From Erythrobacter sp. (lineage in GTDB: Bacteria; Pseudomonadota; Alphaproteobacteria; Sphingomonadales; Sphingomonadaceae): DNA of 64,000 nt. Both the position numbers and the translations under genes were made by a program. Location of the stretch: positions 216,809-280,808 of the forward strand of contig JAACTC010000008.1 of assembly GCA_009993635.1 (NCBI GenBank), read 5' to 3'. Under the pieces are notes generated by a model. It did not search any database, had not been told where the DNA came from, and worked only from the letters and a program-made list of their open reading frames with translations. Below, in pieces: positions 27,329-37,011 of this stretch. Every line of letters starts with the position of its first letter. Position 1 is the stretch's first letter.

Positions 27329-28594
27329 ATGCATCTCAAAGACTTAAAGAAGAAGGCGCCTGCCGATCTGGTGAGCATGGCGGAGGAACTCGGGGTCGAG
27401 GCCGCTGGCACCATGCGGCGGCAGGACCTGATGTTCTGCATCCTGCGCGAACTGGCGGAGGACGAGGATTACGACGAACAGATCATGGGTATCGGCACCA
27501 TCGAGGTGCTGCAGGACGGTTTCGGCTTCCTGCGCTCGCCCGAGGCGAACTATCTCGCCGGGCCGGACGATATCTATGTGTCGCCCAACCAGATCCGCAA
27601 ATGGGGCCTGCGCACCGGCGATACGGTGGAAGGCGAAATCCGCGCGCCGCGCGAGGGTGAGCGGTACTTTGCGCTGACCAGGCTGACCTCGGTCAATTTC
27701 GACGAGCCCGAAGCCGTGCGGATGCGCACCAATTTCGACAACCTGACGCCGCTCTATCCCGAACAGAAGCTCAGCCTCGACACGCTCGACCCGACCGTGA
27801 AGGACAAGAGCGCGCGGGTGATCGACATCATCTCGCCGCAGGGCAAGGGCCAGCGCGCGCTGATCGTCGCACCGCCGCGCACGGGTAAGACCGTGCTGCT
27901 GCAGAACATCGCCAAGGCGATTACCGACAACCACCCCGAGGTGTTCCTGCTGGTCCTGCTGGTCGACGAACGACCCGAGGAAGTCACCGACATGCAGCGT
28001 TCGGTGAACGGCGAGGTGATCTCCTCGACCTTCGACGAACCCGCGCAGCGTCACGTGCAAGTGGCCGAAATGGTGATCGAAAAGGCCAAGCGCCTGGTCG
28101 AGCACAAGCGCGACGTCGTGATCCTGCTCGATTCGATTACGCGGCTCGGCCGTGCCTACAACACCGTGGTGCCCAGCTCGGGCAAGGTGCTGACCGGCGG
28201 TGTGGATGCGAATGCGCTCCAGCGGCCCAAGCGTTTCTTCGGTGCCGCGCGCAATATCGAGGAAGGCGGTTCGCTTTCCATCATCGCTACCGCGCTGATC
28301 GATACGGGCAGCCGGATGGACGAGGTCATCTTCGAAGAGTTCAAGGGCACGGGTAATTCGGAAATCGTGCTCGACCGCAAGGTTGCAGACAAGCGCATCT
28401 TCCCCGCGCTCGACGTGGGCAAGTCCGGCACGCGCAAGGAAGAGCTGCTGGTCGAGAAGGACAAGCTCTCCAAGATGTGGGTGCTGCGTCGTATCCTCAT
28501 GCAAATGGGCACGATCGATTCGATGGAATTCCTGCTCGACAAGATGAAGGATTCGAAGACCAACGAAGACTTCTTCGATACGATGAATCAGTAA
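27329..28594 (+). CDS. rho: Transcription termination factor Rho
   Basis: Hexameric RNA-dependent ATPase that ends transcription. 421 residues: N-terminal helical domain ([15 protein letters not shown]), cold-shock-like RNA-binding domain with GFGFLRS and [12 protein letters not shown] (about 65-95), Walker A APPRTGKT near 182-189, Walker [11 protein letters not shown], and the Q/R-loop region [20 protein letters not shown]. No Shine-Dalgarno sequence is evident upstream. Near-origin placement beside hemE is usual in alphaproteobacteria. Confidence 0.97.
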   Translation: MHLKDLKKKAPADLVSMAEELGVEAAGTMRRQDLMFCILRELAEDEDYDEQIMGIGTIEVLQDGFGFLRSPEANYLAGPDDIYVSPNQIRKWGLRTGDTVEGEIRAPREGERYFALTRLTSVNFDEPEAVRMRTNFDNLTPLYPEQKLSLDTLDPTVKDKSARVIDIISPQGKGQRALIVAPPRTGKTVLLQNIAKAITDNHPEVFLLVLLVDERPEEVTDMQRSVNGEVISSTFDEPAQRHVQVAEMVIEKAKRLVEHKRDVVILLDSITRLGRAYNTVVPSSGKVLTGGVDANALQRPKRFFGAARNIEEGGSLSIIATALIDTGSRMDEVIFEEFKGTGNSEIVLDRKVADKRIFPALDVGKSGTRKEELLVEKDKLSKMWVLRRILMQMGTIDSMEFLLDKMKDSKTNEDFFDTMNQ

Positions 28595-28603
28595 GGCTGG
28601 GCG

Positions 28604-29116
28604 GTGCGCCGCGCCGTCGTGACCGGGGCGCCGGGGTCGGGAAAGTCTACCCTGCTGTCCGAGGTTGCGAAGCGCGGCGTGGCGACCGGGCCCGAGGTGG
28701 CTCGCGCAATTCTCCGGTCACACGGTGGGATGGAGATGCGCGCGGAGCGACCGATCGACTTCGCGATCGCCATGCTCGAAGCACAGCTGGCATCGTGGGA
28801 CAGGGGCAACGACGCGCCCATCCTGTTCGACCGTGGCTTTGCCGATATTGTGGGCTTCCTGCGGCTGGAAGGGCTTGCCGTACCGCCAGAAATCGACGCA
28901 GCCTGTCGTGATTGTCGATACGAAGGCCCGGTTTTTCATGCGCCTGCGTGGCGGGAAATCTACCGGCAGGACGATCAGCGCATCCAGAGCTGGGAAGAGG
29001 CGGTAGAGAGCGATGCGGCCGTCGTCGGTGCCTGGCGTGACTATGGCTACGACCTCGTCACGCTACCCTTTGCCGATCCATCGATCCGCGCGCAGTTCGT
29101 GCTGGAGAGATTATGA
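28604..29116 (+). CDS. AAA-family ATP-binding protein
   Basis: 170 residues with a Walker A GAPGSGKSTL at residues 8-17 and a likely Walker B ILFDRGFADIVGF. It resembles the small AAA_28 P-loop nucleotidases or kinases; substrate unknown. Start is GTG, nine bases after the rho stop, so likely cotranscribed with rho. It converges with the next gene, overlapping by six bases. Confidence 0.75.
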   Translation: MRRAVVTGAPGSGKSTLLSEVAKRGVATGPEVARAILRSHGGMEMRAERPIDFAIAMLEAQLASWDRGNDAPILFDRGFADIVGFLRLEGLAVPPEIDAACRDCRYEGPVFHAPAWREIYRQDDQRIQSWEEAVESDAAVVGAWRDYGYDLVTLPFADPSIRAQFVLERL

Positions 29117-29512
29117 GGCGGACGCCCTGGCCAGCTGTGCGGCCATCATCTCCCACACCTTGTTCACCGCCTTGATGGGGCGGATCATCACCTTGAAATC
29201 GACGATCTTACCCGCGTCGTTGAAGCGGATAATGTCCACTCCGTTGACTTGGATGTCCTCGAGTAAGCAGGTGAATTCGAGCATCGCGTTCTCGCCGTCG
29301 ACGATTTCGCGTACATACCGAAACTCTCCCTGCCCGAGGGTTGCAGCGGCCGCGCTGAGATAGGCGACCACCAGCGCGCGGCCTTCCTGCGGGGTATGCA
29401 CGACGGGCGAGTGAAACACCGCATCTTCGGCCACCAACCGCGCCAGTCGCTGTGGGTCTGGCGCGGTTGCGAGTTCGTGCCATTCGGCAAGGCCGCGGCG
29501 CGTTGCGGTCAC
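29111..29512 (-). CDS. NTF2-like (SnoaL-type) protein
   Basis: 133 residues of the nuclear transport factor 2-like cone fold: RLARLVAEDAVFHSPVVHTPQEGRA, FEFTCLLEDIQVNGVDIIRFNDAGKIVDFKVM-type strands. These small proteins act as hydrolases, isomerases or binding partners; no specific role can be read. The ATGA overlap with the dienelactone hydrolase gene upstream indicates cotranscription. Confidence 0.8.
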   Translation of the reverse strand: MTATRRGLAEWHELATAPDPQRLARLVAEDAVFHSPVVHTPQEGRALVVAYLSAAAATLGQGEFRYVREIVDGENAMLEFTCLLEDIQVNGVDIIRFNDAGKIVDFKVMIRPIKAVNKVWEMMAAQLARASAS

Positions 29513-30204
29513 CCCAGATGCTCGGCGAAAAAGTCCATCGTGCGCTTGTCGGCGAGTTGGGCGTTCTCTTCGTTGCGGCGCTTGCCGAACTGGGTGGCGA
29601 AGCCGTGATCCATGCCTTCGTAGTCGTAGAGCGTCACCTTGGGGTGATCGTCCAACCCCTCGTGCATGGTTTTCTGCGTTTCCTTGTCGACGAAGCCGTC
29701 TTCGGTCGGGATGTGAAGCATCAGCGGGTTGGAGATCGCCTGCTTTTCGCGCAGCAGTTCATCCACACCGACCGCGTAGTAGCCGACGGTGGCATCGGAA
29801 TCGGTGCGGGCCGCGGTCATGTAGGCGAGTCGCCCGCCGAGGCAGTAGCCGACTGCGCCCACCGTCTTGCAGCCGTCCTTGCGCGCCCATTTGATCGTGG
29901 CTTCGATGTCGCGCACGCCTTCGTCCTGGTCGAACTTGCCCATGAGATCGAGCGCCTTCTGGAACTCGGGCTCGATATCGGGATCGAGCTCAATTCCCTC
30001 GCCCAGACGCCAGAACAGATCGGGCGCTACGGCCAGATAGCCGTCTTCGGCCAGTAGATCGCATTTGCGCCGGATCCCGGCGTTCACTCCGAAGATTTCC
30101 TGAATCACGACGATGGCCGCACGCGGAGTGCCTTCGGGCCGCGCGACATAGGCCTTGAAGTCCTTGTCGCCGTCCAGCGTGGTGATCCGTGTCGTCTCGC
30201 TCAT
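29509..30204 (-). CDS. Dienelactone hydrolase family protein
   Basis: 231-residue alpha/beta hydrolase with the Cys nucleophile in GYCLGGRLAY, the oxyanion IQEIFGVNAGIR, an Asp in the DGFVD region and the catalytic His in MDHGFA. Family members open dienelactones or act on other esters; the substrate is not evident. The ATG giving MSETTRIT has GGGAG upstream; the open frame continues far antisense to mnmE and is spurious there. Confidence 0.88.
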   Translation of the reverse strand: MSETTRITTLDGDKDFKAYVARPEGTPRAAIVVIQEIFGVNAGIRRKCDLLAEDGYLAVAPDLFWRLGEGIELDPDIEPEFQKALDLMGKFDQDEGVRDIEATIKWARKDGCKTVGAVGYCLGGRLAYMTAARTDSDATVGYYAVGVDELLREKQAISNPLMLHIPTEDGFVDKETQKTMHEGLDDHPKVTLYDYEGMDHGFATQFGKRRNEENAQLADKRTMDFFAEHLG

Positions 30205-30297
30205 CGATATGCTCCCGTCGTTGGTCGGTTCACCGGCTTGCACCCCGGCGTCGTGCGGCCCAAATAGCCGTGTAAGAGAGGTAACGGAGAAACTGCA

Positions 30298-30567
30298 ATG
30301 AAGGTCCACGTGGAAATCGACTGCACGCCGGAAGAGGCGCGGGCCTTCATGGGTCTGCCCGATCTGACGAAGGCGCAGGCCGCCTATTCCGAAGGCATGG
30401 AGAAGGCGATGCGGGGGGTTTCGAATCCCGACCAGCTGAGCGAACTGGCGCGCACCATGGCACCGATGGGGCAGGCTGGCCTGAAGATGTTCCAGACCTT
30501 CATGGAAACCAGCGCAGCGAACATGGCGCGGCCCAAATCCGGAAGCGAGAAGAAGACTGACGACTGA
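30298..30567 (+). CDS. DUF6489 family small protein
   Basis: 89 residues, acidic and helical, with MKVHVEIDCTPEEARAFMGLPDL at the start and a Lys-rich tail. It matches a family of uncharacterised alphaproteobacterial proteins often near mnmE. Preceded by a fair ribosome-binding site (CGGAG). Ends 13 bases before mnmE. Confidence 0.72.
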   Translation: MKVHVEIDCTPEEARAFMGLPDLTKAQAAYSEGMEKAMRGVSNPDQLSELARTMAPMGQAGLKMFQTFMETSAANMARPKSGSEKKTDD

Positions 30568-30580
30568 TTCGCGCGATACG

Positions 30581-31849
30581 GTGTTTGCGCTCTCTTCGGG
30601 CGCACCACCATGCGGCGTTGCGGTGATCCGGATTTCCGGTCCTTCGTCGGCTGCGGCGCTCAGGCGGCTTGCCGGGCCACTGCCCGATGTGCGCAAGGCC
30701 AGCGTTCGCCAGCTGCGCGATGCGCGCGGCAACTGGCTGGATGAAGCTCTCGTGCTCTGGTTCGCAGGCCCTCGCAGCGCGACGGGCGAAGATTGTGCGG
30801 AGATCCATTGCCATGGCGGGCGCGCCGTCGTCCGTGCGATCGAGCGGGCGCTGGAGCAGGATTGCGGACTTCGCCGGGCAGAGGCGGGCGAGTTTACCCG
30901 GCGTGCCTTCCTCAACAGGCGGATGGATCTGCTGGAGGCAGAGGCACTGGGCGACATGCTTGCCGCCGAGACGGAGCTGCAGCGCGCCGTCCTGGCCAGT
31001 GCGGCGCGCGGCGCGGCTTCGGGTGAGGTATCGCGCTGGCGGGAAGCGATCCTGTCCGCATCGGCGGCGGTCGAGCAGGAACTGGATTTCTCCGACGATG
31101 ATGAGGAAGGCGTCGCCCCGCCGAGCGTTTGGCGCAATGCGATTGGCGATGTGGTTGGTGAAATCGGTGCGTGGCTGGCGGTTCCATCTGCGGATCGCCT
31201 GCGCGACGGCTTGCGGATTGTGCTCGCCGGGCCACCGAATTCCGGGAAATCGAGCCTTTTCAATGCGCTATTGAGCGAGGCCGCAGCGATCGTTTCCCCC
31301 ATTGCCGGGACGACCCGCGATGCGATCGAACGGCCGGTTGCCATCGAAGGTGTGCCGTTCGTGCTCGTCGATACGGCGGGTTTGCGTTCCGAGGGTGCGG
31401 AGGAGATCGAGGCCATCGGGATTGCCCGCGCCGAGGCGGAGCTGGCCCGTGCGGATCTGGTCCTGTGGCTTGGACCGGAGGGGGATGGACCGGCAGGCGC
31501 GATCGAGGTTGGAAGCATGATCGACCTGCCGGATGCGGCGAGGAAGGCGCCACCGGCATTGCAGGTGTCCGCTCTGTCGGGCGAGGGGCTGGCCGCGTTG
31601 ATGGCGGCGCTGGCGGAGTATGGGCGAGAGCGCCTGCCGCGACCGGGGCAGGTCGCGATTTCGCGACGCCAGCGCGAATTGTTGGGCCAAGCGCAGGTGG
31701 CGTTACAGGCTGCCGGGCAGGAGCCGGACCCGCTGCTTGCGGGGGAGGCGCTGCGGCAGGCCCGCCATGCGATGGACGCCATGCTCGGCACAGTCGCGAC
31801 GGAAGATATGCTCGACACGCTATTCGGGCGCTTCTGCATCGGGAAGTGA
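30581..31849 (+). CDS. mnmE: tRNA modification GTPase MnmE
   Basis: With MnmG it makes cmnm5U34 in tRNA wobble positions. 422 residues: N-terminal THF-binding domain ([25 protein letters not shown]), helical domain, G domain with [20 protein letters not shown] and DTAGLR, and the essential C-terminal FCIGK. GTG at 30581 is used; a CTG-initiated start 24 bases upstream would restore the usual T-D-T-(I/V)-F-A opening and is possible. A parS site follows its stop directly. Confidence 0.95.
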   Translation: MFALSSGAPPCGVAVIRISGPSSAAALRRLAGPLPDVRKASVRQLRDARGNWLDEALVLWFAGPRSATGEDCAEIHCHGGRAVVRAIERALEQDCGLRRAEAGEFTRRAFLNRRMDLLEAEALGDMLAAETELQRAVLASAARGAASGEVSRWREAILSASAAVEQELDFSDDDEEGVAPPSVWRNAIGDVVGEIGAWLAVPSADRLRDGLRIVLAGPPNSGKSSLFNALLSEAAAIVSPIAGTTRDAIERPVAIEGVPFVLVDTAGLRSEGAEEIEAIGIARAEAELARADLVLWLGPEGDGPAGAIEVGSMIDLPDAARKAPPALQVSALSGEGLAALMAALAEYGRERLPRPGQVAISRRQRELLGQAQVALQAAGQEPDPLLAGEALRQARHAMDAMLGTVATEDMLDTLFGRFCIGK

Positions 31850-31865
31850 TGTTTCACGTGAAACA
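31850..31865. promoter_or_regulatory. parS site 1 (perfect)
   Basis: TGTTTCACGTGAAACA, the full 16-base palindromic ParB-binding site, starting directly after the mnmE stop codon and 45 bases before mnmG. Confidence 0.93.
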
Positions 31866-31910
31866 ATTGCCCCTCTGGCGATAATCCGATGCGCTTCCTA
31901 TAGGGAGCCC

Positions 31911-33770
31911 ATGCAGCACTATCCGATCATCGTTATCGGCGGCGGCCATGCCGGCGTCGAAGCCGCGTGCGTCGCCGCGCGCATGGGCGTGCAGGTGGCG
32001 CTCGTGACGATGGATGCCGGGAAGATCGGGGCGATGAGCTGCAACCCCGCAATCGGCGGTTTGGGGAAGGGCCATCTCGTTCGCGAAGTAGACGCATTCG
32101 ACGGCGTGCTGGGCACGGCGGCGGATGCCGGCGCAATCCATTATCGCATGCTCAACCGATCCAAAGGCAGTGCGGTGTGGGGTCCACGTGTACAGGCCGA
32201 CCGGCGCCTGTTCGGTGCCGCCGTCCGCCGCGTGGTGGCAGACGAGCCCACGCTCGATGTGATTGAAGGCGAGGTTGCCGGTCTGCGCATTGAAGGGGGC
32301 CGCGTGCGCGGCGTCGCGCTTGCGGACGATACCGTGCTGGCGTGTGAGGCGGCGATCCTGTGCACCGGGACGTTTTTGGGCGGTGTCCTGTTCCGCGGTG
32401 AAGAACGGTTCGAAGGTGGCCGGATCGGAGAGGGTGGGGCCGCCGTCCTTGCTGCGCAATTGCGCGAGGCGGCGCTGCCGCTGTCACGGCTGAAGACGGG
32501 AACGCCGCCACGGCTCGACGGCCGGACGATCGACTGGGCGCGCCTTGCCGAGCAGGCATCCGACCAGGAGCAGTGGACCATGTCGCCGCTGACGGGCCGA
32601 CGGGCGAACCCGCAGACCTTCTGTGCGATCACGCGCACCAACGCGCAGTGCCACGAGATCATCCGGGCGAACCTCACCCGCTCTCCGCTGTATTCGGGCG
32701 CGATCGATGCGCGCGGCCCACGCTATTGCCCCTCGATCGAGGACAAGATCGACCGTTTTGGCGACCGCGATGGGCATCAGATCTTTCTTGAGCCGGAGGG
32801 TCTGGATACGCCGCTGGTCTATCCCAACGGGATCAGCACTTCGCTGCCGGTCGATGTGCAGGAGCGGTTTCTGCAAGCCATCGACGGCCTGGAGCGGGTC
32901 CGGATTGCCGAACCTGGCTACGCGGTCGAGTACGACCATGTCGATCCGCGCTCGCTCGATCGCTGGTTGCAGATGCGCAGCCTCGGCGGGCTTTATTGCG
33001 CTGGTCAGATCAATGGCACGACCGGTTACGAGGAAGCTGCCGCGCAGGGTCTGGTGGCGGGGCTGCACGCGGCTGCTTTGGTCCTAGAGCGTGACCCACC
33101 GGCGCTCGATCGCGCGAACAGCTACATGGCCGTGATGGTGGACGATCTGACCCTGCACGGGGTGAGCGAGCCCTATCGCATGTTGACCGCACGGGCGGAG
33201 TATCGCCTGCGGCTTCGCGCGAACAATGCCAGCACGCGGCTCACGCCATTGGCGATTGGGGTTGGCTGCGTTTCCGACCGACGGCAGAAATGGTTCGAGC
33301 GGCGCGAAAAGGCGCGCAGCGATGTAACCGCGGCGCTAAACGTCGAGATGTCTCCATCGCAGATGCGCCGCCTGGGATTTGCGGCGACCGATGATACCGG
33401 CAAGCAAGTGCTTTCGGACTGGTCACGGTTTCCGGGTATCGACTTGCCCGAACTGGTCAGGGCAGGGCTGGTTCCACGTGAAACGCATCCGGGCCTACAT
33501 GATGAGATCGGTGAGGATTTGCACTACGCCCCCTATGTCGCACGTCAGGATGCTGAGTTGCGGGAGCTGCGTGCCAATGAGCGATTCGCGCTGGCCGAGG
33601 ACTTCCCTTTCGGCGAGGTGCCCGGTCTTTCGAACGAGATGATCGAGCGTCTGGCGGCGGCGAGGCCGGACAGTCTTGCGCAGGCATCAAGGGTGCCGGG
33701 CATCACACCGGCTGCGATGGCTGCTCTTCTGGTGTTCGCCCGCAAGTTCGAAGGACGCGACGCCGCATGA
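31911..33770 (+). CDS. mnmG: tRNA uridine-5-carboxymethylaminomethyl modification enzyme MnmG (GidA)
   Basis: FAD-dependent partner of MnmE. 619 residues: FAD-binding [14 protein letters not shown] (about 5-18), the [11 protein letters not shown] loop, [40 protein letters not shown], and the C-terminal MnmE-binding helices. The ATG follows AGGGAG. A parS-like site lies within its coding sequence, where it encodes VPRET. Overlaps rsmG by ATGA. Confidence 0.97.
   Translation: MQHYPIIVIGGGHAGVEAACVAARMGVQVALVTMDAGKIGAMSCNPAIGGLGKGHLVREVDAFDGVLGTAADAGAIHYRMLNRSKGSAVWGPRVQADRRLFGAAVRRVVADEPTLDVIEGEVAGLRIEGGRVRGVALADDTVLACEAAILCTGTFLGGVLFRGEERFEGGRIGEGGAAVLAAQLREAALPLSRLKTGTPPRLDGRTIDWARLAEQASDQEQWTMSPLTGRRANPQTFCAITRTNAQCHEIIRANLTRSPLYSGAIDARGPRYCPSIEDKIDRFGDRDGHQIFLEPEGLDTPLVYPNGISTSLPVDVQERFLQAIDGLERVRIAEPGYAVEYDHVDPRSLDRWLQMRSLGGLYCAGQINGTTGYEEAAAQGLVAGLHAAALVLERDPPALDRANSYMAVMVDDLTLHGVSEPYRMLTARAEYRLRLRANNASTRLTPLAIGVGCVSDRRQKWFERREKARSDVTAALNVEMSPSQMRRLGFAATDDTGKQVLSDWSRFPGIDLPELVRAGLVPRETHPGLHDEIGEDLHYAPYVARQDAELRELRANERFALAEDFPFGEVPGLSNEMIERLAAARPDSLAQASRVPGITPAAMAALLVFARKFEGRDAA
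33471..33484. promoter_or_regulatory. parS-like site 2 (one mismatch)
   Basis: GTTCCACGTGAAAC, differing from GTTTCACGTGAAAC at one base. Inside mnmG; read as Val-Pro-Arg-Glu-Thr. Confidence 0.75.
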
Positions 33771-34405
33771 TCGAGACTGAAGACCAGGCCAGAGCATTCG
33801 TTGCGGAGCGGTGCTCTGCCGAGGCCATGGCCGCGCTCGAAACTTTCGTGAGCATATTGCTGGAAGAGGCGGGCAGGCAGAACCTGATCGCCGCCTCGAC
33901 GATCCCGAACCTCTGGCAGCGTCATATTGCAGACAGCGCGCAGCTGCTGGATCACGTTCCACGTGAAACACACGGACCGTGGCTGGATCTTGGGGCCGGT
34001 GCGGGGTTCCCCGGTATAGTCACGGCAATCATGCGTCCGGAAATGCCCCATGTCCTTGTCGAATCGCGCACCCGGCGGGTGGAATGGCTCAACCGTGCGA
34101 TTGGTGAGACGGGACTGAAAAACTGCCACGTTGAAGGTTTGCGGCTACAAAAGGTGGAGACGTTTGACGCGGCGGTCATCAGCGCGCGGGCTTTCGCACC
34201 ACTGGGCGATCTTATCGAATTGTCCGCACGCTTTTCCACCGACCGAACGACTTGGGTCTTGCCCAAGGGCCGGTCGGCAGCGCAGGAAAGGGACGAGCTT
34301 GATTCTCGGCAGCGCGCAATGTTTCACGTGAAACAATCGGTCACCAGCCGCGACGCTGCCATACTGGTCGGCATGGGCCGGCCCAATCCCGGGAGCCGCC
34401 GATGA
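33767..34405 (+). CDS. rsmG: 16S rRNA (guanine527-N7)-methyltransferase RsmG (GidB)
   Basis: Methylates G527 of 16S rRNA. 212 residues with the SAM motif [11 protein letters not shown] near 71-81, [14 protein letters not shown] upstream, and [16 protein letters not shown] downstream. Two parS-type sites lie within the coding sequence: one adds HVPRETH just before the SAM motif, the other adds MFHVKQ near the C-terminus. Overlaps mnmG and parA by ATGA. Confidence 0.95.
   Translation: MIETEDQARAFVAERCSAEAMAALETFVSILLEEAGRQNLIAASTIPNLWQRHIADSAQLLDHVPRETHGPWLDLGAGAGFPGIVTAIMRPEMPHVLVESRTRRVEWLNRAIGETGLKNCHVEGLRLQKVETFDAAVISARAFAPLGDLIELSARFSTDRTTWVLPKGRSAAQERDELDSRQRAMFHVKQSVTSRDAAILVGMGRPNPGSRR
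33956..33969. promoter_or_regulatory. parS-like site 3 (one mismatch)
   Basis: GTTCCACGTGAAAC, the same variant and same reading frame (VPRET) as site 2, inside rsmG. Confidence 0.75.
34320..34335. promoter_or_regulatory. parS site 4 (perfect)
   Basis: TGTTTCACGTGAAACA inside rsmG, read in another frame as Met-Phe-His-Val-Lys-Gln. Confidence 0.93.
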
Positions 34406-35181
34406 TCCGCATTGCGATTGCCAATCAGAAGGGTGGGGTGGGCAAGACCACCACCGCCATCAATATCGCCACCGCGATCGCCGCCACGGGATGGCGCACG
34501 CTGCTGATCGATATGGACCCGCAGGGCAATGCCTCCACCGGACTTGGCATCCCGGCGCGCGATCGGGATTACTCGACCTACGATCTGTTGATGGGGGAGG
34601 GCACTGCGGCGCAATGCATTCAGTCGACCCGCATACCCAAGCTGGACATTCTTCCCGCCACGCAGGACTTGAGCGGGGCGGAGGTGGAACTGGTCGGCGA
34701 GGCGGATCGGATCGACCGGTTGAAGAATGCGCTGTCCGAAGCCGCCGCTTCCTACGACGTCTGCTTCATCGATTGCCCGCCGTCTCTCGGGCTGCTCACG
34801 CTCAACGCGCTGAGCGCCGCAGATTCGTTGCTCGTGCCGCTGCAGTGCGAATTCTTTGCCCTGGAAGGTCTGAGCCAGCTGCTCCAGACGGTCGAGCGGG
34901 TGCAGCAGGGGATCAATCCCTCGCTCAACATCATCGGCGTCACCTTGACCATGTTCGACCGGCGCAACCGGTTGACCGATCAGGTGGCGGAGGATGTGCG
35001 CGAATGCCTGGGGCCGCTGGTGTTCGATACGGTGATCCCGCGCAATGTGCGTCTGTCCGAGGCGCCGAGCCATGGCCTGCCTGCCTTGATTTACGACCAT
35101 TCCTGCGCGGGCAGCCGCGCCTATATGTCGCTCGCGCGTGAACTGCTCGGCCGACTTCCCGCAGAGAGGAAAGCGGCATGA
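34402..35181 (+). CDS. parA: Chromosome partitioning ATPase ParA
   Basis: 259-residue deviant-Walker ATPase that moves ParB-parS complexes. Seen: IANQKGGVGKTTTAINIA at the N-terminus, IDMDPQGNAST, and YDVCFIDCPPSLGLLTLNAL. There is no N-terminal HTH extension, so it is the chromosomal (Soj-type) form. Start overlaps the rsmG stop and its stop overlaps parB (ATGA both). Confidence 0.97.
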   Translation: MIRIAIANQKGGVGKTTTAINIATAIAATGWRTLLIDMDPQGNASTGLGIPARDRDYSTYDLLMGEGTAAQCIQSTRIPKLDILPATQDLSGAEVELVGEADRIDRLKNALSEAAASYDVCFIDCPPSLGLLTLNALSAADSLLVPLQCEFFALEGLSQLLQTVERVQQGINPSLNIIGVTLTMFDRRNRLTDQVAEDVRECLGPLVFDTVIPRNVRLSEAPSHGLPALIYDHSCAGSRAYMSLARELLGRLPAERKAA

Positions 35182-36173
35182 GCGAAAACACGACCAAAGC
35201 CGCCACCGCCCCTGCTGCGGATACCGATCGCAGCAAGCGCAAACTGGGCCGTGGGCTCGGGGCTCTGTTGGGCGAGACGCAGCGGGAAGAGAGTATCGCA
35301 CCCGTCGCCGAAGGCAGCACGGCTGCCGCCGTGGCGTCGCAGCCGGGTGAGCCGGGTTCCGCCCTGGTGCGGAGCGGGCTTGCGTCGATTCCCGTCGCGC
35401 GGATCGAGCCGCTTCCCGGGCAGCCGCGCCGGGTGTTCGAGGAAGATGCGCTCAATGAACTTGCCCGTTCGATCGCGCAGCGCGGCGTCATCCAGCCGAT
35501 CATCGTTCGTCCGCTGGCGCGCAAGGGCCGCTATCAGCTGGTGGCAGGCGAACGTCGCTGGCGCGCTGCGCAGCGCGCCAAGCTGCACGAGATCCCGGCA
35601 ATCATCCGCGACCTCGACCAGCGCGAGGTGATGGCCATCGCGCTGATCGAGAACATCCAGCGCGAGGATCTGAACCCCATCGAGGAGGCACGCGCATACC
35701 AGCAGCTGGCCGAACAGGAAGACATGAGCCAGGCGGATATTGCCGAGCTGGTGGACAAGTCCCGCAGCCATGTCGCCAACTTGCAGCGGTTGCTCGCCTT
35801 GCCCGAACCGGTGATTCACATGGTCGAGCTTGGCAAGTTGAGCATGGGCCATGCCCGCGCGTTGATCGGAAACGAGCGGGCGGAAGAACTGGCCGAAGAG
35901 GCCATCGCTAAGAATCTCTCGGTTCGTGAGGTCGAAAAACGGGTTCGCGCGAAGCCAGCGGGCGGGAAGGCGGCCTCGGGCAAGGGCGCGCCCGTTTCAC
36001 GTGAAACAAATGCCGATATCGAGGCGGTTGAGCGCCACCTTGAGGAATTTCTGGGCATGACGCTGTCGATCAAACCCGATGCGGACCCACGTTCGGGCGC
36101 CATAACGATCCGCTACAAGACGCTCGACCAGCTCGATCTGCTGTGCCAGCGGCTGACTGGCGGGGAAATCTAG
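35178..36173 (+). CDS. parB: Chromosome partitioning protein ParB
   Basis: 331-residue DNA-binding CTPase that loads on parS. Regions: an N-terminal ParA-activating segment (KRKLGRGLGALLGE), the CTP/ParB fold with PLPGQPRRVFEEDALNELARSI and GERRWRAA, ALIENIQREDLNPIEEARAY, the HTH (about 175-200), and a C-terminal dimerisation domain. A parS core lies inside its own gene. Last gene of the mnmE-parB run; it converges with the Tyr-rich protein gene. Confidence 0.97.
   Translation: MSENTTKAATAPAADTDRSKRKLGRGLGALLGETQREESIAPVAEGSTAAAVASQPGEPGSALVRSGLASIPVARIEPLPGQPRRVFEEDALNELARSIAQRGVIQPIIVRPLARKGRYQLVAGERRWRAAQRAKLHEIPAIIRDLDQREVMAIALIENIQREDLNPIEEARAYQQLAEQEDMSQADIAELVDKSRSHVANLQRLLALPEPVIHMVELGKLSMGHARALIGNERAEELAEEAIAKNLSVREVEKRVRAKPAGGKAASGKGAPVSRETNADIEAVERHLEEFLGMTLSIKPDADPRSGAITIRYKTLDQLDLLCQRLTGGEI
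35994..36007. promoter_or_regulatory. parS site 5 (perfect 14-base core)
   Basis: GTTTCACGTGAAAC inside parB, read as Val-Ser-Arg-Glu-Thr. It falls in the low-complexity linker before the C-terminal domain. Confidence 0.9.
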
Positions 36174-36199
36174 CCCCCGCGCCGGGCTACGCCGACCGG

Positions 36200-36877
36200 C
36201 TAGCGTTGCTTGGTGTACTTGATCCGCTTGTCTGCCTGCGGGTGGGGCTGATATTCGACCGGAACCTGCTCGATCACCCGTTCGCGAATGATCTCGCTTT
36301 CCTGGACTTCATAGGTTTCCTCGATAATTTCTTCAACGATCACAGGGACATAGCGTTCTGACGCCTGTTGTTCGACGATCACGAGCACACTGCCGCTCTG
36401 CGTCGTGGTGTACCCGCCGCCGCCGCCATATCGGCCCGAGTAGCCGCTGCTATATCCGTCTGCATAGCGATAGCCGCCAGCCCGGTAAGACGGCGCCTCA
36501 TAGCCGTAGGAATAGCCGCGATCATAATCGCCCCGATACGCATCTCGGTATCCACCCCGATAGGCATAGTCGGCGTCGTCATAGCCGTAGGTCTGCGTCG
36601 CGGCGGCGGTATTTTCGTAATGGCTCAGCCAGGCCCAGCAATCCTGACGCCGCGCATCGCGATAACGCCGATCGCGCAAATTGCCTTCGCATTCACGCAA
36701 CCATTCGTCACGGTCATAGCCTGCCTCGAAAGGAGGCAGCGTCTCGACATGAGGGCGCGCGGGCAGGGCGTACCCATCCTGCGGCGCTTCGTAATAGCCC
36801 TCATCATAATATTGGGCCGCGAGAGGCGAGGAGAATGCCGCAAGCGCGGCACCGCCGGTGAGAATGATCGAACGCAT
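36200..36877 (-). CDS. Exported Tyr/Gly/Arg-rich protein, unknown function
   Basis: No family recognised. 225 residues with a signal peptide (about 1-21), a segment with two Cys spaced for a disulphide (WLRECEGN..RRQDCWAWL), a middle very rich in Tyr, Gly, Arg and Asp with repeated GGYRDAYRG-like units (about 95-155), and a Val/Glu-rich C-terminus. Likely periplasmic or surface. A near-CtrA box lies 53-67 bases upstream. Confidence 0.7.
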   Translation of the reverse strand: MRSIILTGGAALAAFSSPLAAQYYDEGYYEAPQDGYALPARPHVETLPPFEAGYDRDEWLRECEGNLRDRRYRDARRQDCWAWLSHYENTAAATQTYGYDDADYAYRGGYRDAYRGDYDRGYSYGYEAPSYRAGGYRYADGYSSGYSGRYGGGGGYTTTQSGSVLVIVEQQASERYVPVIVEEIIEETYEVQESEIIRERVIEQVPVEYQPHPQADKRIKYTKQR

Positions 36878-36929
36878 TGGTGCCGAACCCTTTCTGCAGC
36901 GGGTCGGAGATTTCCGCCCGTAGCAATGA

Positions 36930-36944
36930 TTAAGAAAGGGTTAG
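36930..36944 (-). promoter_or_regulatory. Near-consensus CtrA box upstream of the Tyr-rich protein gene
   Basis: Reads TTAA-N7-TTAG on the plus strand (CTAA-N7-TTAA toward the gene), 7 of 8 fixed bases of the CtrA motif TTAA-N7-TTAA. Placement suits a promoter of the minus-strand gene. Confidence 0.35.
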
Positions 36945-37011
36945 CACTTTCGGTCCCGCGCCATAGGCCGGGTGCGACGGACTGTCCCGCGCTGGGGCAG
37001 GCAGGGACCGG

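Noticed and set aside
30205..31866. Minus-strand frame extending the dienelactone hydrolase upstream
   Set aside because: It is antisense to mnmE and Ser/Arg-rich; the hydrolase has a good start and ribosome-binding site at 30204.
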